This document shows, piece after piece, positions 35,348-44,976 of a stretch of 64,000 nt of DNA (position 1 is its first letter; each line of letters begins with the position of its first letter). The position numbers and the translations under genes were made by a program. The notes beneath the pieces were generated by a model. It ran no database searches. It worked only from the letters and a program-made list of their open reading frames with translations, and was not told the DNA's origin. Source of the stretch: Henriciella marina DSM 19595. Lineage in GTDB: Bacteria; Pseudomonadota; Alphaproteobacteria; Caulobacterales; Hyphomonadaceae. The stretch is from positions 1,302,001 to 1,366,000 of the forward strand of contig NZ_AQXT01000002.1 of NCBI RefSeq assembly GCF_000376805.1, read 5' to 3'.

Positions 35348-36565
35348 TCACGCAAAGTGCAGGCGCCGATACTTGCCTTTAAAATAGAGGAGCGGGTCGC
35401 GGCGGGGTTCGTACTTGGCGCGCTCCACCTTGCCGACGAGGATGATGTGATCCCCGCCATCATGCATGTCGGAACGCGCGCATTCGAAATTGGCAAGCGC
35501 CCCAGATAGAAGCGGCGAGCCATGCTGGCCCGGCTCCCAGGGTGTTTCGGCAAACCTGTCCTCGCCCGGCTTTGCGAAAAGGTTGGAGACCGGCTGTTGG
35601 CCGATATGGAGCACATTGACCGCAAACCGTTCCGCGCTTTCCAGCGTTTTGAGGCTCGACGAACTCTTCGCGATACAGACGAGCAGCAGCGGCGGATCCA
35701 GCGAGACCGACGTGAACGAGTTCGCCGTGAGGCCAACGGGCGCTCCTTCTGGCGTCATCGTCGTAACGACCGTCACACCTGTCGCAAAGCAACCGAGCGC
35801 ATCGCGCAAGGTGCGGGCATCCGAGCCCTGCTTATAGTCCGGCAGCATGCGAGGGACGCGCCGCTCAAGGAAGTCCAGAAGGACGGCGCTGAACGCATCG
35901 GCGCGGTCAAAGACGGCAAGGTGGCCTGCGTCCTCAATCTCTGCGAACTCGGCTGAGGCGACCTTCCTGACGAAGCGGCTGGCAGCGTCACGGTCACCGA
36001 GGCCGCTGAGGGCGCCCCGGACAAACAGGACCGGAACTTTCAGCTCCGTCGCGGCGGCAGAAATACGCTCGCTTGCTGCCTCAAGATCAATCGCCGCCGG
36101 AAAGGCGGGATCAAAGTCCTCAGGCCGGCAAGGCGTATCTCGCAGGGTCTTTGCGAGGATGCGGGCGGTCTGGATATCGATTTCCGGAGGGGCGTCTGCA
36201 AGCACCAGCCCGGACGCCAGATGCGCGCCGTCTTCGCCGACCGCGGCGACGGCAACCCACCCGCCAAGACCCGCGCCGATGACGACCGGCCGCGAGGCAA
36301 GCTGCGCCAGAACCGCCCTGAGATCTTCGACGCAAGCATCGAATTCATAACGGGAATTTTCAGACCGGTCGCTCCGGCCATGACCGCGAAGATCCAGATT
36401 GATGACGTGTCGGCCGGCCTTGACGAGAGCGTCTGCGATGTCGGTCCAGACAGCGCGTGTCTGACCGCCGCCATGCAGCAGAAGCACGGATGGATCGTCG
36501 GATTTGCCGCGCACATCGGCGCGAAGCGTCAGTCCTCCAAATCCCTTGAATTCGCGTTCCGCCAT
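35348..36565 (-). CDS. Fusion: nucleophile-less alpha/beta-hydrolase domain + flavin reductase
   Basis: The 405-residue protein joins two folds. Residues 1-235 are an alpha/beta hydrolase (SVLLLHGGGQTRAVW, NLDLRGHGRSDRS, His215 in EDAGHLAVF), but the nucleophile elbow reads GAGLGG (97-102), with Gly99 where the catalytic Ser belongs. Residues about 250-405 are a flavin-reductase-like FMN-binding domain (LRDALGCFATGVTVVTT, LTANSFTSVSLDPPLLLVCI, and GGDHIILVGKVE near the end), as in the small reductase partners of two-component monooxygenases. It may reduce flavin for an oxygenase while the first domain binds substrate or a cofactor. No oxygenase gene is adjacent. One uninterrupted frame spans both domains, so this is a true fusion in this sequence. 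Confidence 0.85.
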   Translation of the reverse strand: MAEREFKGFGGLTLRADVRGKSDDPSVLLLHGGGQTRAVWTDIADALVKAGRHVINLDLRGHGRSDRSENSRYEFDACVEDLRAVLAQLASRPVVIGAGLGGWVAVAAVGEDGAHLASGLVLADAPPEIDIQTARILAKTLRDTPCRPEDFDPAFPAAIDLEAASERISAAATELKVPVLFVRGALSGLGDRDAASRFVRKVASAEFAEIEDAGHLAVFDRADAFSAVLLDFLERRVPRMLPDYKQGSDARTLRDALGCFATGVTVVTTMTPEGAPVGLTANSFTSVSLDPPLLLVCIAKSSSSLKTLESAERFAVNVLHIGQQPVSNLFAKPGEDRFAETPWEPGQHGSPLLSGALANFECARSDMHDGGDHIILVGKVERAKYEPRRDPLLYFKGKYRRLHFA

Positions 36566-36784
36566 GAAACTGCCCCAACTTTCGCATTCTGCTTCAGCGT
36601 CTCACTTAGTTCGCTTTGGCCTCCAGCGAAGACCATAATTCCAGCCAGGTGCAAACCAGGATGGTCAGGTCTCACCTGCGAGAACCGCGCCACCGAAAAA
36701 CCATGAATCGACGGTTTCATGAAGTTTGACTAGAGTAGAGCCAAGACTGCGCAGGGGACGCCGTCGCATAAAAAGGAATACACG

Positions 36785-37282
36785 ATGAGCGATCAATCTG
36801 GAACACGGCGCGGGTCGCGCAAGCAGATGGGCCTTTTCCGGCGTATCGAGACAATCACACCGCTGCTTGTCTTCCCTCTCATCATCTATGTCGTCATCGC
36901 TGTCCTGTCTGGCGGAAACCATCTTGGCGATGCGGCCGCGATTACCGGCAGCCTGAACACGATCCTCTTTTCTGTGCCCATGGTTTCAGACGTCAGCTGG
37001 CGAATGAGCGTCGGCGACTCGATCCTGTTGCTGTCGCTAATATTGCTATCGATTGAGATCATGAAGTCGACCAGCTCCCGCTCCAGCGCGATGGTCAATC
37101 ACATGGCCTCGATGGGCGTCCTACTCGCTTGCCTCATCTGCTTCATTCTGTTCGCCAACTTCGCGACCGCCACCTTCTTTCTACTCACCATCATGACGCT
37201 GATGGATGTCATGGTCGGCGTGATCGTGAGCATCGTTTCGGCGCGGCGTGATTTCGGTGTCGGCGACGGCTTCGGAAACTAG
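36785..37282 (+). CDS. Unknown four-helix membrane protein
   Basis: This 165-residue protein has a basic N-terminus (RRGSRKQMGLFRR) and about four hydrophobic helices (PLLVFPLIIYVVIAVLSG, SILLLSLILLSIEIM, MGVLLACLICFILFANFA, FLLTIMTLMDVMVGVIVSI). I do not recognise the family. Start is supported by AAGGA upstream. It converges with an RND pump gene ten bases away and is divergent from the hydrolase-reductase fusion. No catalytic motif is visible; it could be a small regulatory or structural membrane protein. Confidence 0.7.
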   Translation: MSDQSGTRRGSRKQMGLFRRIETITPLLVFPLIIYVVIAVLSGGNHLGDAAAITGSLNTILFSVPMVSDVSWRMSVGDSILLLSLILLSIEIMKSTSSRSSAMVNHMASMGVLLACLICFILFANFATATFFLLTIMTLMDVMVGVIVSIVSARRDFGVGDGFGN

Positions 37283-37291
37283 CACGAAGCC

Positions 37292-40200
37292 CTATGAAGA
37301 CGCTGGCGGCGACGAGTTCCGCGTGTCCGGCTTTTTCACCGCTGGTGGCCCGAAGATGCGCAGATGTATGGTGAGCAGCGCAGGCAGCATGAACACCAGC
37401 AGGAAGGTGCCGATCAGAATGCCGAAACCGAGCGAAATGGCGGTCGGAATAAGGAACTGCGCCTGAATGCTGGTTTCCAGAATGATCGGCGTCACGCCCA
37501 GGAATGTGGTCAGCGTCGTCAGAAGGATGGCACGGAACCGGTCCAGCATGGCGGCGATAACCGCATCGACCGGCTTCTCTCCGTTCTCCAGCCTTTCATT
37601 GAGAAAGTCGGTGACCATCAGCGATGCATTGATGATCACGCCTGAGAGGCCAATGATCCCGAAGAAGGATAGCAGGGTAAGGTCAGCGCCGAGCAGGCCA
37701 TGGCCGATCAATGCGCCGACATATCCAAACGGTATGGCCAGCATGATGACGAGCGGCTGGCTGTAGGAACGGAAGTTCAGCGCCAGCAGGCTGTAGATCA
37801 CGATCAGCGCAAGCATGAAGTTGCGTGCGAGGACCGGCTGGGCCTCTGCCTGGTCTTCCTGATCGCCAGAGACCTGCATGGTCAGACCGTCATATTCACC
37901 CTGTAGCTCTGGCAGGACATCGTCGAACATGTAGCTCGAGACAACATCGGCCGTCGTCACATCCTCATCAACGAAGGCATTGAGCGAGTAGATGCGGCGT
38001 CCATTCACACGGTTGATCGCGGCAGGCGCCGGGGCGATGGTGAGATCGGCCAGATTGCGCATTGGCACATACCCATCGCCAACACGCACCCGCAGCCGCT
38101 TCAGCGTTTCGAGCGAAGAGCGCTCGCCCTCCGGCAGTCGCACACGAACCGGAATTTCCTCGCGGTCGCGTTGAATTCGGACAGCCTCAGCCCCGAAAAA
38201 CGCCGCACGGACCTCGCGGGCGAGATCGCCCTGGGTGAGGCCATAATTGCGCGCCAGCGGCTTTAGCTTGATCTGGACTTCTTCGGTAGTGCGGAACCGG
38301 TCATCGCGCACATCATAGACACCCGGCCTGCTCTCCAGGGCACGGCGCAATTCAAGCACGGCTTCGCGGGTTCGCTCGTCAGTCTGCGCTGAAATCTGAA
38401 GCTGGATCGGCGCGCCGGGGCTTACGAGATCAGATGTGAAGGTCAGCTTCTCGGCGCCGGGTATACGGCCAACCCGTTCACGCCAGGCCCGTTCAAACTG
38501 TCGGGCCGAGAAGTCACGTGCGCTGGAGTCCTGCATTCTCGCAACGATGAAGGCCTTGTTGCCGGAGGACGCGCCTGCGGCGCCCCCTGTGGCATTGGCT
38601 TCATTTCCGCCAAGCGGCTCCGCGATCTGCCAGAGCACGCCTTGCAGGCCACTTTCGCGGTTCGTCACATCCTCGATGGCGCTTGCTGCTGCATTCTCAA
38701 TCTGCTGGGCAAAGCGGCGCGTCTGTTCTTCGGAGGTGCCCTCCGCCAGCTCCAGTTCGGCCGTGACATAATCGCCCTCAACCGCCGGAAAGAAGATGAA
38801 CTTCACATATCCGCTGGCGGTCAGGGACTGCGCGGCGAAAAGGATGCCGAAGCCAATAAGCAGCACCATGACCGGCCGGAGCACGACAAATTGCATCGCC
38901 TTCTTGAGAGGGCCGGTTGAAAAACGTCGCAGGCTTGCGGCAACGCGGTCACGCACCGGGTCGGCGAGACGCCTTGGTGAGAAACGCCCCGGCGGATCAT
39001 CGCTCAGATGAGAGAGATGTCTTGGCAGGACGAAGAGGCTTTCCACCAGCGACAGGAAGAGAAGCACGATGACGACGGCAGAGACCTGTCCAAGGAATTG
39101 TCCGAAAAGCCCCGGCACAAGAAGGATCGGCACGAAGGCCGTCATTGTGGTCGATACGGAAAAGAGGACAGGCCGCGCAACACGCGTCACGCCGAGACGG
39201 GCGGACTCCAGCGGTCCGGCCCCCTTCCGCCAGTTGGCGTGTATGTTCTCACCCACGACGATGGCGTCATCGACGATTATGCCAATGGCAAGGATGAACC
39301 CGAAAAGCGACAACTGGTTTATCGTGATGCCAAAAATGAGCATCGGGAAAAAAGCGCCAACAAAGCTCACGCCCACACCGAGCGCGACCCAGAAGGCGAT
39401 CCTGAGATCAAGGAAGAGCAGAAGCAAAAGCGTTACAAGAACAAGGCCGAGGATCGCATTCCTGACAAGCAGGTCGATGCGCGAACGAAGATTAACGGCC
39501 TCATCGCGCCAGAGGACGTATTCGACATTTCCAGGCAAGGCATTTTCGATTTCGGTGTCGAGGTATTCCCTTACGATTTCGGCGTTATCGAGGGTTTTCT
39601 CGCGGCCCACACGAAACACCGATACCGTGACCGCAGGCTCCCCTTTGAAGTTCGCCTCGACCGGAGCATCAGAGAGACCGTCGCGGATTTCGGCGATATC
39701 GCCGAGATAGACCGGCGATCCATTCGCCCCTGCCCCGACAACGATGTTTTCGAACTCGGCGCCTGAACGGCGTTCACCGACGGCGCGTACCCTGAGAAGC
39801 TGCCGGTTGTTCTCGATTTCACCCGCCGAAAGATCGAGGCTTTGCTGGGAAATGGTCTGCGCGATTGATGTGAGGGTAAGGTTTCTCGCGCGCAGTTCCT
39901 CTTCAGGGATCGCAATCTCGATGAGGTAGTCGGCAACACCGCCAATCTCGACCAGCGACAGCCCCTCCTTGGCGGCGAGCTCTCGTCGGACACGGTCTGC
40001 GGTCTGCTTCAGCGTGCGGCGCTCGACATCGCCGTGCAGGACGATCTGGGTGACGAGTTCATCCGTCTCCACTTCGGCGATTTGCGGCGCTTCGGACGCC
40101 TGGGGGAAAACGGTGATCCGCCCGATCTCGTTTTTTACCTCGTCCAGCATCTCCGACATATCCTCGCTTTCGGGGATGTCGACGATGACGTTTCCGACGC

Positions 40201-40462
40201 CGGAGGCGGCAAGGCTTGTGATCTTCTCAACGCCCTCAAGCCCTTCCAGACGTTCCTCAATTGGGCGAACGATCGATGTTTCAACATCCTCAGGTGTCGC
40301 GCCCGGATAAGGCACGGTGACGGAAATCTTGTAGGTGTCGATCGGTGGAAAGACGCGGATATTGAGAGCCGACAACGATGCGATTCCAGAGATGACAAGA
40401 AAGATCATCAGCAGGTTCGCTGCGACCCGGTTGCCTAGAACGCCTTCGATCATCCGGATCAA
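37292..40462 (-). CDS. RND-family efflux pump permease (complete tripartite set)
   Basis: This 1056-residue pump has the full AcrB-like layout with two periplasmic domains and 12 helices. The proton-relay pair is in IGIIVDDAIVVGENIHANW, and the C-terminal half has FFGIIGLSGVIINASLMVTD. The N-terminus (NRVAANLLMIFLVISGIASL) and PPIDTYKISVTVPYPGATPE are typical. The start is taken as TTG at 40462, overlapping the adaptor stop (TTGA), with GAGGGG eight bases upstream; the ATG at 40453 is the alternative. Together with its adaptor and the divergent outer-membrane factor it forms a complete envelope-spanning exporter. The substrate is unknown. Confidence 0.93.
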   Translation of the reverse strand: MIRMIEGVLGNRVAANLLMIFLVISGIASLSALNIRVFPPIDTYKISVTVPYPGATPEDVETSIVRPIEERLEGLEGVEKITSLAASGVGNVIVDIPESEDMSEMLDEVKNEIGRITVFPQASEAPQIAEVETDELVTQIVLHGDVERRTLKQTADRVRRELAAKEGLSLVEIGGVADYLIEIAIPEEELRARNLTLTSIAQTISQQSLDLSAGEIENNRQLLRVRAVGERRSGAEFENIVVGAGANGSPVYLGDIAEIRDGLSDAPVEANFKGEPAVTVSVFRVGREKTLDNAEIVREYLDTEIENALPGNVEYVLWRDEAVNLRSRIDLLVRNAILGLVLVTLLLLLFLDLRIAFWVALGVGVSFVGAFFPMLIFGITINQLSLFGFILAIGIIVDDAIVVGENIHANWRKGAGPLESARLGVTRVARPVLFSVSTTMTAFVPILLVPGLFGQFLGQVSAVVIVLLFLSLVESLFVLPRHLSHLSDDPPGRFSPRRLADPVRDRVAASLRRFSTGPLKKAMQFVVLRPVMVLLIGFGILFAAQSLTASGYVKFIFFPAVEGDYVTAELELAEGTSEEQTRRFAQQIENAAASAIEDVTNRESGLQGVLWQIAEPLGGNEANATGGAAGASSGNKAFIVARMQDSSARDFSARQFERAWRERVGRIPGAEKLTFTSDLVSPGAPIQLQISAQTDERTREAVLELRRALESRPGVYDVRDDRFRTTEEVQIKLKPLARNYGLTQGDLAREVRAAFFGAEAVRIQRDREEIPVRVRLPEGERSSLETLKRLRVRVGDGYVPMRNLADLTIAPAPAAINRVNGRRIYSLNAFVDEDVTTADVVSSYMFDDVLPELQGEYDGLTMQVSGDQEDQAEAQPVLARNFMLALIVIYSLLALNFRSYSQPLVIMLAIPFGYVGALIGHGLLGADLTLLSFFGIIGLSGVIINASLMVTDFLNERLENGEKPVDAVIAAMLDRFRAILLTTLTTFLGVTPIILETSIQAQFLIPTAISLGFGILIGTFLLVFMLPALLTIHLRIFGPPAVKKPDTRNSSPPASS

Positions 40463-41652
40463 GGCGATTTCCCCTCTACATGGACACGCATGCCGTCGAT
40501 TTCTTCGGCCAGCACCGTCAACATGATGGTGTCGCCCTCGGAAAGTCCCGGTGCACGGACCAGCACGCCATCTTCGGTCCGGTCGACCGTGTCTATTTCC
40601 ACTTTCCGGATCTGCTCATCAGAGCCGACGACCCAGACATAGTCATCCTGGCGGACCGCGCCGTCCGGGATACGCCACATCGGGATATCGGAGCGCCCCT
40701 CAATGAGGATATCCATATAGTCGCCAGCAAAGACGTTGCCCTGGTTCTCGGCAAGAAACGCACGCGGGAAGACAGAAATGATGGTGGCTGTGCGGGACTG
40801 CTGGTCGATCTCAGGCGAAAGCTCAGCCAGATAGCCTTCAAGCTCGACATTGCCGAGCGAGCTGGAGTTCGGCACGGCGCGCACAGGAAGCCGCTCATCC
40901 CCGCGTGCGGCGAGCGCATTTCTTACGGCCGCAATATCCTTCAACGGCAGCCCTGCCTGGATCTCGCCCTCGCCTGCACTGATCAGGCGGGCAAGCGGCT
41001 GGCCAGGTGACACGAATGTGCCCGGCGCGACATTCTCCGATACCACGATGGCGTCAAACGGCGCGACGACCGAAGCCTTCTGCAGGTTTCGCCGGGCGAT
41101 CGTCACCTGCGAGCGCGCTTGACGGACACCGGCTTCTGCGTCCTCGAAATTAGCGACAGCCTGCTCAGCGGCTTTCTCCGGTGCCGCGCCGATCTCGGAC
41201 AGATTGATCTGGCGGTCGCGTTCGGCTTCGGCCTGACTTAGCCGCGCCTCGGCGGTGGCAAGCTGGGCCTCTGCCCGTTCAAGATCGGCACGAAGGTCGC
41301 CATCATCGATCTGCAGGATGGTTTCGCCGCGCCCGATCCGTCCACCTGGTTGCAGGTCCGGATTGACCCCCGTCACCTTGCCGGACACCTCGCCGACAAG
41401 ATCGAGACGTTCGCGCGGCTGTATCCGGCCGGGCGCCCGCACGGGAAACGTTGCCCCGGCCTGCTGCGGCTGGATCGTCTCTACGTATGGGACACTGTCT
41501 TCCTGTGCCTCAGCGCCCTCTTCCGGGCCGCCTCCAGCGCCAGCGATCATCATGATGGCGACACCGATACCGAGGGCCGCGATGCCGGCCAGTATCCATA
41601 TCCAGCTCGGGCGGCTATCTGAATCCTGCTTGTGGGCGTAATCTTCAGGCAT
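40459..41652 (-). CDS. RND efflux periplasmic adaptor (MFP/HlyD family)
   Basis: The 397-residue adaptor is anchored by an N-terminal helix (SWIWILAGIAALGIGVAIMM) rather than by lipid. It has the two half-lipoyl motifs (VGEVSGKVTGVNPDLQPGG and ASVVAPFDAIVVSENVAPG) around a long coiled-coil hairpin (DLERAEAQLATAEARLSQAE), then the barrel and membrane-proximal domains. It overlaps the pump gene and is transcribed away from the outer-membrane factor gene, with a 96-bp shared promoter region. Confidence 0.92.
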   Translation of the reverse strand: MPEDYAHKQDSDSRPSWIWILAGIAALGIGVAIMMIAGAGGGPEEGAEAQEDSVPYVETIQPQQAGATFPVRAPGRIQPRERLDLVGEVSGKVTGVNPDLQPGGRIGRGETILQIDDGDLRADLERAEAQLATAEARLSQAEAERDRQINLSEIGAAPEKAAEQAVANFEDAEAGVRQARSQVTIARRNLQKASVVAPFDAIVVSENVAPGTFVSPGQPLARLISAGEGEIQAGLPLKDIAAVRNALAARGDERLPVRAVPNSSSLGNVELEGYLAELSPEIDQQSRTATIISVFPRAFLAENQGNVFAGDYMDILIEGRSDIPMWRIPDGAVRQDDYVWVVGSDEQIRKVEIDTVDRTEDGVLVRAPGLSEGDTIMLTVLAEEIDGMRVHVEGKSP

Positions 41653-41748
41653 GATGTATGGAATCCCTAGCAGGAATGTCTTGTTCCCTGTGGTTAAAGG
41701 TCAACATGGTACAATCAAGACCGCTATCGAGCCGCCGGGACTGATAAA

Positions 41749-43179
41749 ATGAATTTAATGCTTCGAATGCACATCGCCGCGGCGGCCAGTCTGTCCCTTG
41801 CGGCCTGTATGACCGTTGGCCCGGACTATGAAACTCCTGAGATCGACATATATCAGGATAGCTGGGTCGCCGGTGATGTTTCTGTGCTTGGCCCTGGCGA
41901 GTTGCCCCGCTCTGACTGGTGGACCGCCTTCGATGACCCGCTCCTGAACAGTCTTGTCAGTGATGCTTTGATACGCAATCCGAGCCTTGAGGAAGCCGCG
42001 GCAAACGTCGCCAATGCCCAGGCGAGCGTGAATGCGGCCCGCGCGGCAGGCTTTCCAATGGGCGCGCTAAATGCCGCAGTGGTTCGGCAGAAACAATCCG
42101 CCGCGAGCCTCGGCGCTGACGTGCCTTTCGAGTTTGAAGCCCAGACACAATATTCGGCAGGCGCCGAAATAAGCTGGCAGGCTGATCTCTTCGGGCGCAC
42201 CGCAAACAGCCTTGCCCAAGCCGAAGCGGCGCTCGGCGGACGCGCGGCTGTTGCCGCAGATACCGCGCGAGCGATCCTCGCTGAAACCGCCCGGACCTAT
42301 CTGACCGTTCGCGAACTCGATGCCCGGATCGCCGTGAATGAAGAGAATGTCGAGCGCCAGAGCGACGTGCTTGATCTCACCCGGCAGCTGCGTGAAGCAG
42401 GAGAGGTCGCCGACATAGACGTCGAGCGCCAGACCAATCTTGTGCAGACAACCAGGGCCGGCATTAGCGCGCTGAAGGCCGCGCGCAGTGAGGCGGCTTC
42501 TGGCCTCGCGCAGCTCACCGGCCACACCCTGCCCGCCCTCTATGACGCCTACCCGTCGCTGGAGCCCTTCGCGTCGGACCGTCTCGACCCTGTTGAGGCG
42601 TTTGGCCCGGTAGAGATCGGGTCACCGAAAGATCTCTTGCGTCGGCGCCCTGATATTCGCGCCGCAGAGCGCCAGCTGGCCGCGGCGACTTACAGGGTGG
42701 GCGTGGAAACCGCAGACCTTTATCCCAGCCTGACACTTTCAGGTCAGGGGACTTTTACGGCGAATGAACCGGGCGAGCTCTTCAGCGCAGATGCGCTCGG
42801 ATACAATTTCGGGCCGCGTCTTAGCTGGGGCATTTTCAACCTTCCGCTTACACGGGCTCAGATCGATCAGGCCGAGGCCGATGTCGAGGCAGCGCGGGCC
42901 GGATTTGAGAGCGCCGTCCTTTCTGCGCTCACTGAAACAGACGCGGCGCTTCTTTCCTATAATTATGCGGTGGAGGAGACGGCATTTCGCGCGTCGGCCC
43001 TTGCCTCAGCGACAAGGTCCCGCGACCTCATCGAAATCCGCTATCGCGAAGGCGCTGAAAGCCTGCTCAGCCTGATCGACGCCCAACGCCAGACCCTTTC
43101 GTCCCAGGATGGTGAGATACAGTCACGCTATGAAGCTCTTCGCAGACGGGTTCAGGTGTACAATGCATTTGGTGGCTGA
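41749..43179 (+). CDS. Outer-membrane efflux channel lipoprotein (NodT/OprM family)
   Basis: This 476-residue outer-membrane factor has a lipoprotein signal (HIAAAASLSLAAC, lipid Cys20) and the NodT-type mature start MTVGPDYETPEI, then SDWWTAFDDPLLN. Two internally similar halves each have long helices and short beta strands (LRRRPDIRAAERQLAAAT is the usual mid-protein signature). It forms the trimeric tunnel through the outer membrane for the divergently encoded adaptor and pump. Confidence 0.92.
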   Translation: MNLMLRMHIAAAASLSLAACMTVGPDYETPEIDIYQDSWVAGDVSVLGPGELPRSDWWTAFDDPLLNSLVSDALIRNPSLEEAAANVANAQASVNAARAAGFPMGALNAAVVRQKQSAASLGADVPFEFEAQTQYSAGAEISWQADLFGRTANSLAQAEAALGGRAAVAADTARAILAETARTYLTVRELDARIAVNEENVERQSDVLDLTRQLREAGEVADIDVERQTNLVQTTRAGISALKAARSEAASGLAQLTGHTLPALYDAYPSLEPFASDRLDPVEAFGPVEIGSPKDLLRRRPDIRAAERQLAAATYRVGVETADLYPSLTLSGQGTFTANEPGELFSADALGYNFGPRLSWGIFNLPLTRAQIDQAEADVEAARAGFESAVLSALTETDAALLSYNYAVEETAFRASALASATRSRDLIEIRYREGAESLLSLIDAQRQTLSSQDGEIQSRYEALRRRVQVYNAFGG

Positions 43180-43251
43180 CGCCGCGTCCACTGTTTTCTG
43201 ACGAAAAAGTCGGTGTAAGGATGCGCCCAACGAGAAACGACAGGGCGGAAC

Positions 43252-44943
43252 ATGTATTACGCAGAACTTGCGCAGGCCAAAAAGCAACTCACCGGACCGG
43301 GCGGCGATTTTGAAATCGTTGTTGGGGACGTCCTCGGAAACAAGATCCGGACGTGGAAGAACGCACCGCCAAGCGTTCGCGAGGTATGGCTGGCGACACG
43401 TGAATTCGCGGATCGCGATTACCTCATCTATCACGACGAAAAGCTCACCTATGAAGAAACCCATGAGCTGACCGGTGCCGTCGCCAACTGGCTTTTCGCT
43501 CAGGGCGTCAAGACGGGCGACCGCGTCGCCATCGCCATGCGCAACTATCCCGAATGGATGATCATCTACTGGGCCTGCTGCTCGGTCGGTATCACTGTCG
43601 TCGGCATGAATGCCTGGTGGACCGCCGAAGAGATGGCCTACGCCCTCAAGGACTCTGAACCCGCCGTTCTCTTCCTCGACTCAGAGCGCCTCGCACGCGT
43701 TCGCCAGAATCCTGAAATGGCCAAGGGCGCGAAACTGGTTGGCGTCCGGTTTGAGGAAGATGCCGAAGGCGTAACGCCGTGGAGCGATGTGATCGCGGGC
43801 GGCGGAGCCATGCCGGAGGTCGCCATCGACCCCGACAGTGACGCCTGCATCTTCTACACCTCAGGCACGACAGGCTTTCCAAAAGGCGCACAGCTCACCC
43901 ATCGCGGCTGCGTCTCCAACCTCATGAACATGCTGTACGCGCGCGCCTCGTCTGCCCTGGCCGTGCACGCAGCGACCGGGGAAGCGCCGCCAGACCCCCC
44001 ACCGGTACCGGTTACGCTAATCAACACGCCACTGTTTCACGTCACAGCCAATAATTGCGCGGCCTATGCCGTTACTGCGGCCGGTGGCGCAATGGTGCTG
44101 ATGTACAAATGGGACGCTGGCGAAGCCCTGCGCCTTATTGAGAAGCACAAGATCATGACGGTGAGCGGCGTGCCGGTCATGGCCCGTGAAATCATCAACC
44201 ACCCAGACTTCGAGAAAACCGACACGTCCAGCCTGCTCGCCCTTGGCGGCGGCGGCGCGCAGGTGCCGCCTGACCTCGTCCTTGCGATCGAGAAGAAAGT
44301 CTCCACCGCACGTCCAAACACCGGCTATGGCATGACCGAAACATGCGGGATCATCACGTCCGTCGCCGCCGATTTCTATGTCGACCGGCCTGACAGCGTC
44401 GGCCCGGCAATGCCGGTTTACGAAGCCAAATGTGTCGACCCTGATGGCAATGAAGTTCCAACCGGCGAACGCGGCGAACTTTGGGTCCGCGGGGCCTCCG
44501 TCATCAAGGGATACATCAACCGCCCCGACGCGACGGCTGAAAGCATCACCGATGGCGGCTGGCTCCATACAGGTGACATCGCCCGCATGGATGAGGACGA
44601 CTTCATCTATATTGTGGACCGCAAGAAGGACATGGTGCTGCGCGGCGGTGAGAACATCTACTGCGCGGAAGTCGAAGCGGCGCTCTACCGCCACGATGAC
44701 GTCGCTGAATGCTCAGTGTTTGGCCTGCCTGATGAGCGCCTCGGCGAGGAAGTGGCTGCCGCCATCGTTGCCAAGCCCGGACGCACGCTGACCGAAGACG
44801 ACATTCGCGCGCATTGCTCTGAGATCATGGCGAAGCACAAAGTGCCCCGCTACATCTGGATCCTCGATGAACCCCTGCCCCGCAATGCGAGCGGCAAGTT
44901 CCTCAAGCGGGAACTGCGCGACCGGCTAAGCGAGAAAGTGTGA
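43252..44943 (+). CDS. AMP-forming acyl-CoA ligase/synthetase
   Basis: The 563-residue adenylate-forming enzyme has the P-loop FYTSGTTGFPKG (201-212), the adenine motif GYGMTETCG, the hinge region GWLHTGDIARMDEDDFIYIV, then DRKKDMVLRGGENI, and the C-terminal catalytic Lys in NASGKFLKREL. It activates a carboxylic acid as acyl-AMP and transfers it to CoA; a fatty or other hydrophobic acid is likely given the neighbouring dehydrogenase and TonB receptor. The gene starts 72 bp after the efflux channel gene, with a modest Shine-Dalgarno (GGGCGGA), and probably has its own promoter. Confidence 0.92.
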   Translation: MYYAELAQAKKQLTGPGGDFEIVVGDVLGNKIRTWKNAPPSVREVWLATREFADRDYLIYHDEKLTYEETHELTGAVANWLFAQGVKTGDRVAIAMRNYPEWMIIYWACCSVGITVVGMNAWWTAEEMAYALKDSEPAVLFLDSERLARVRQNPEMAKGAKLVGVRFEEDAEGVTPWSDVIAGGGAMPEVAIDPDSDACIFYTSGTTGFPKGAQLTHRGCVSNLMNMLYARASSALAVHAATGEAPPDPPPVPVTLINTPLFHVTANNCAAYAVTAAGGAMVLMYKWDAGEALRLIEKHKIMTVSGVPVMAREIINHPDFEKTDTSSLLALGGGGAQVPPDLVLAIEKKVSTARPNTGYGMTETCGIITSVAADFYVDRPDSVGPAMPVYEAKCVDPDGNEVPTGERGELWVRGASVIKGYINRPDATAESITDGGWLHTGDIARMDEDDFIYIVDRKKDMVLRGGENIYCAEVEAALYRHDDVAECSVFGLPDERLGEEVAAAIVAKPGRTLTEDDIRAHCSEIMAKHKVPRYIWILDEPLPRNASGKFLKRELRDRLSEKV

Positions 44944-44976
44944 TCGTCTGACTTCGCAGGCTTCCGCGCCGCGCCG

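Noticed and set aside
37268-37291. 7-bp hairpin GGCTTCG/CGAAGCC between convergent membrane protein and RND genes
   Set aside because: No T-run on either strand and the left arm is inside the coding sequence; too weak to call a terminator.
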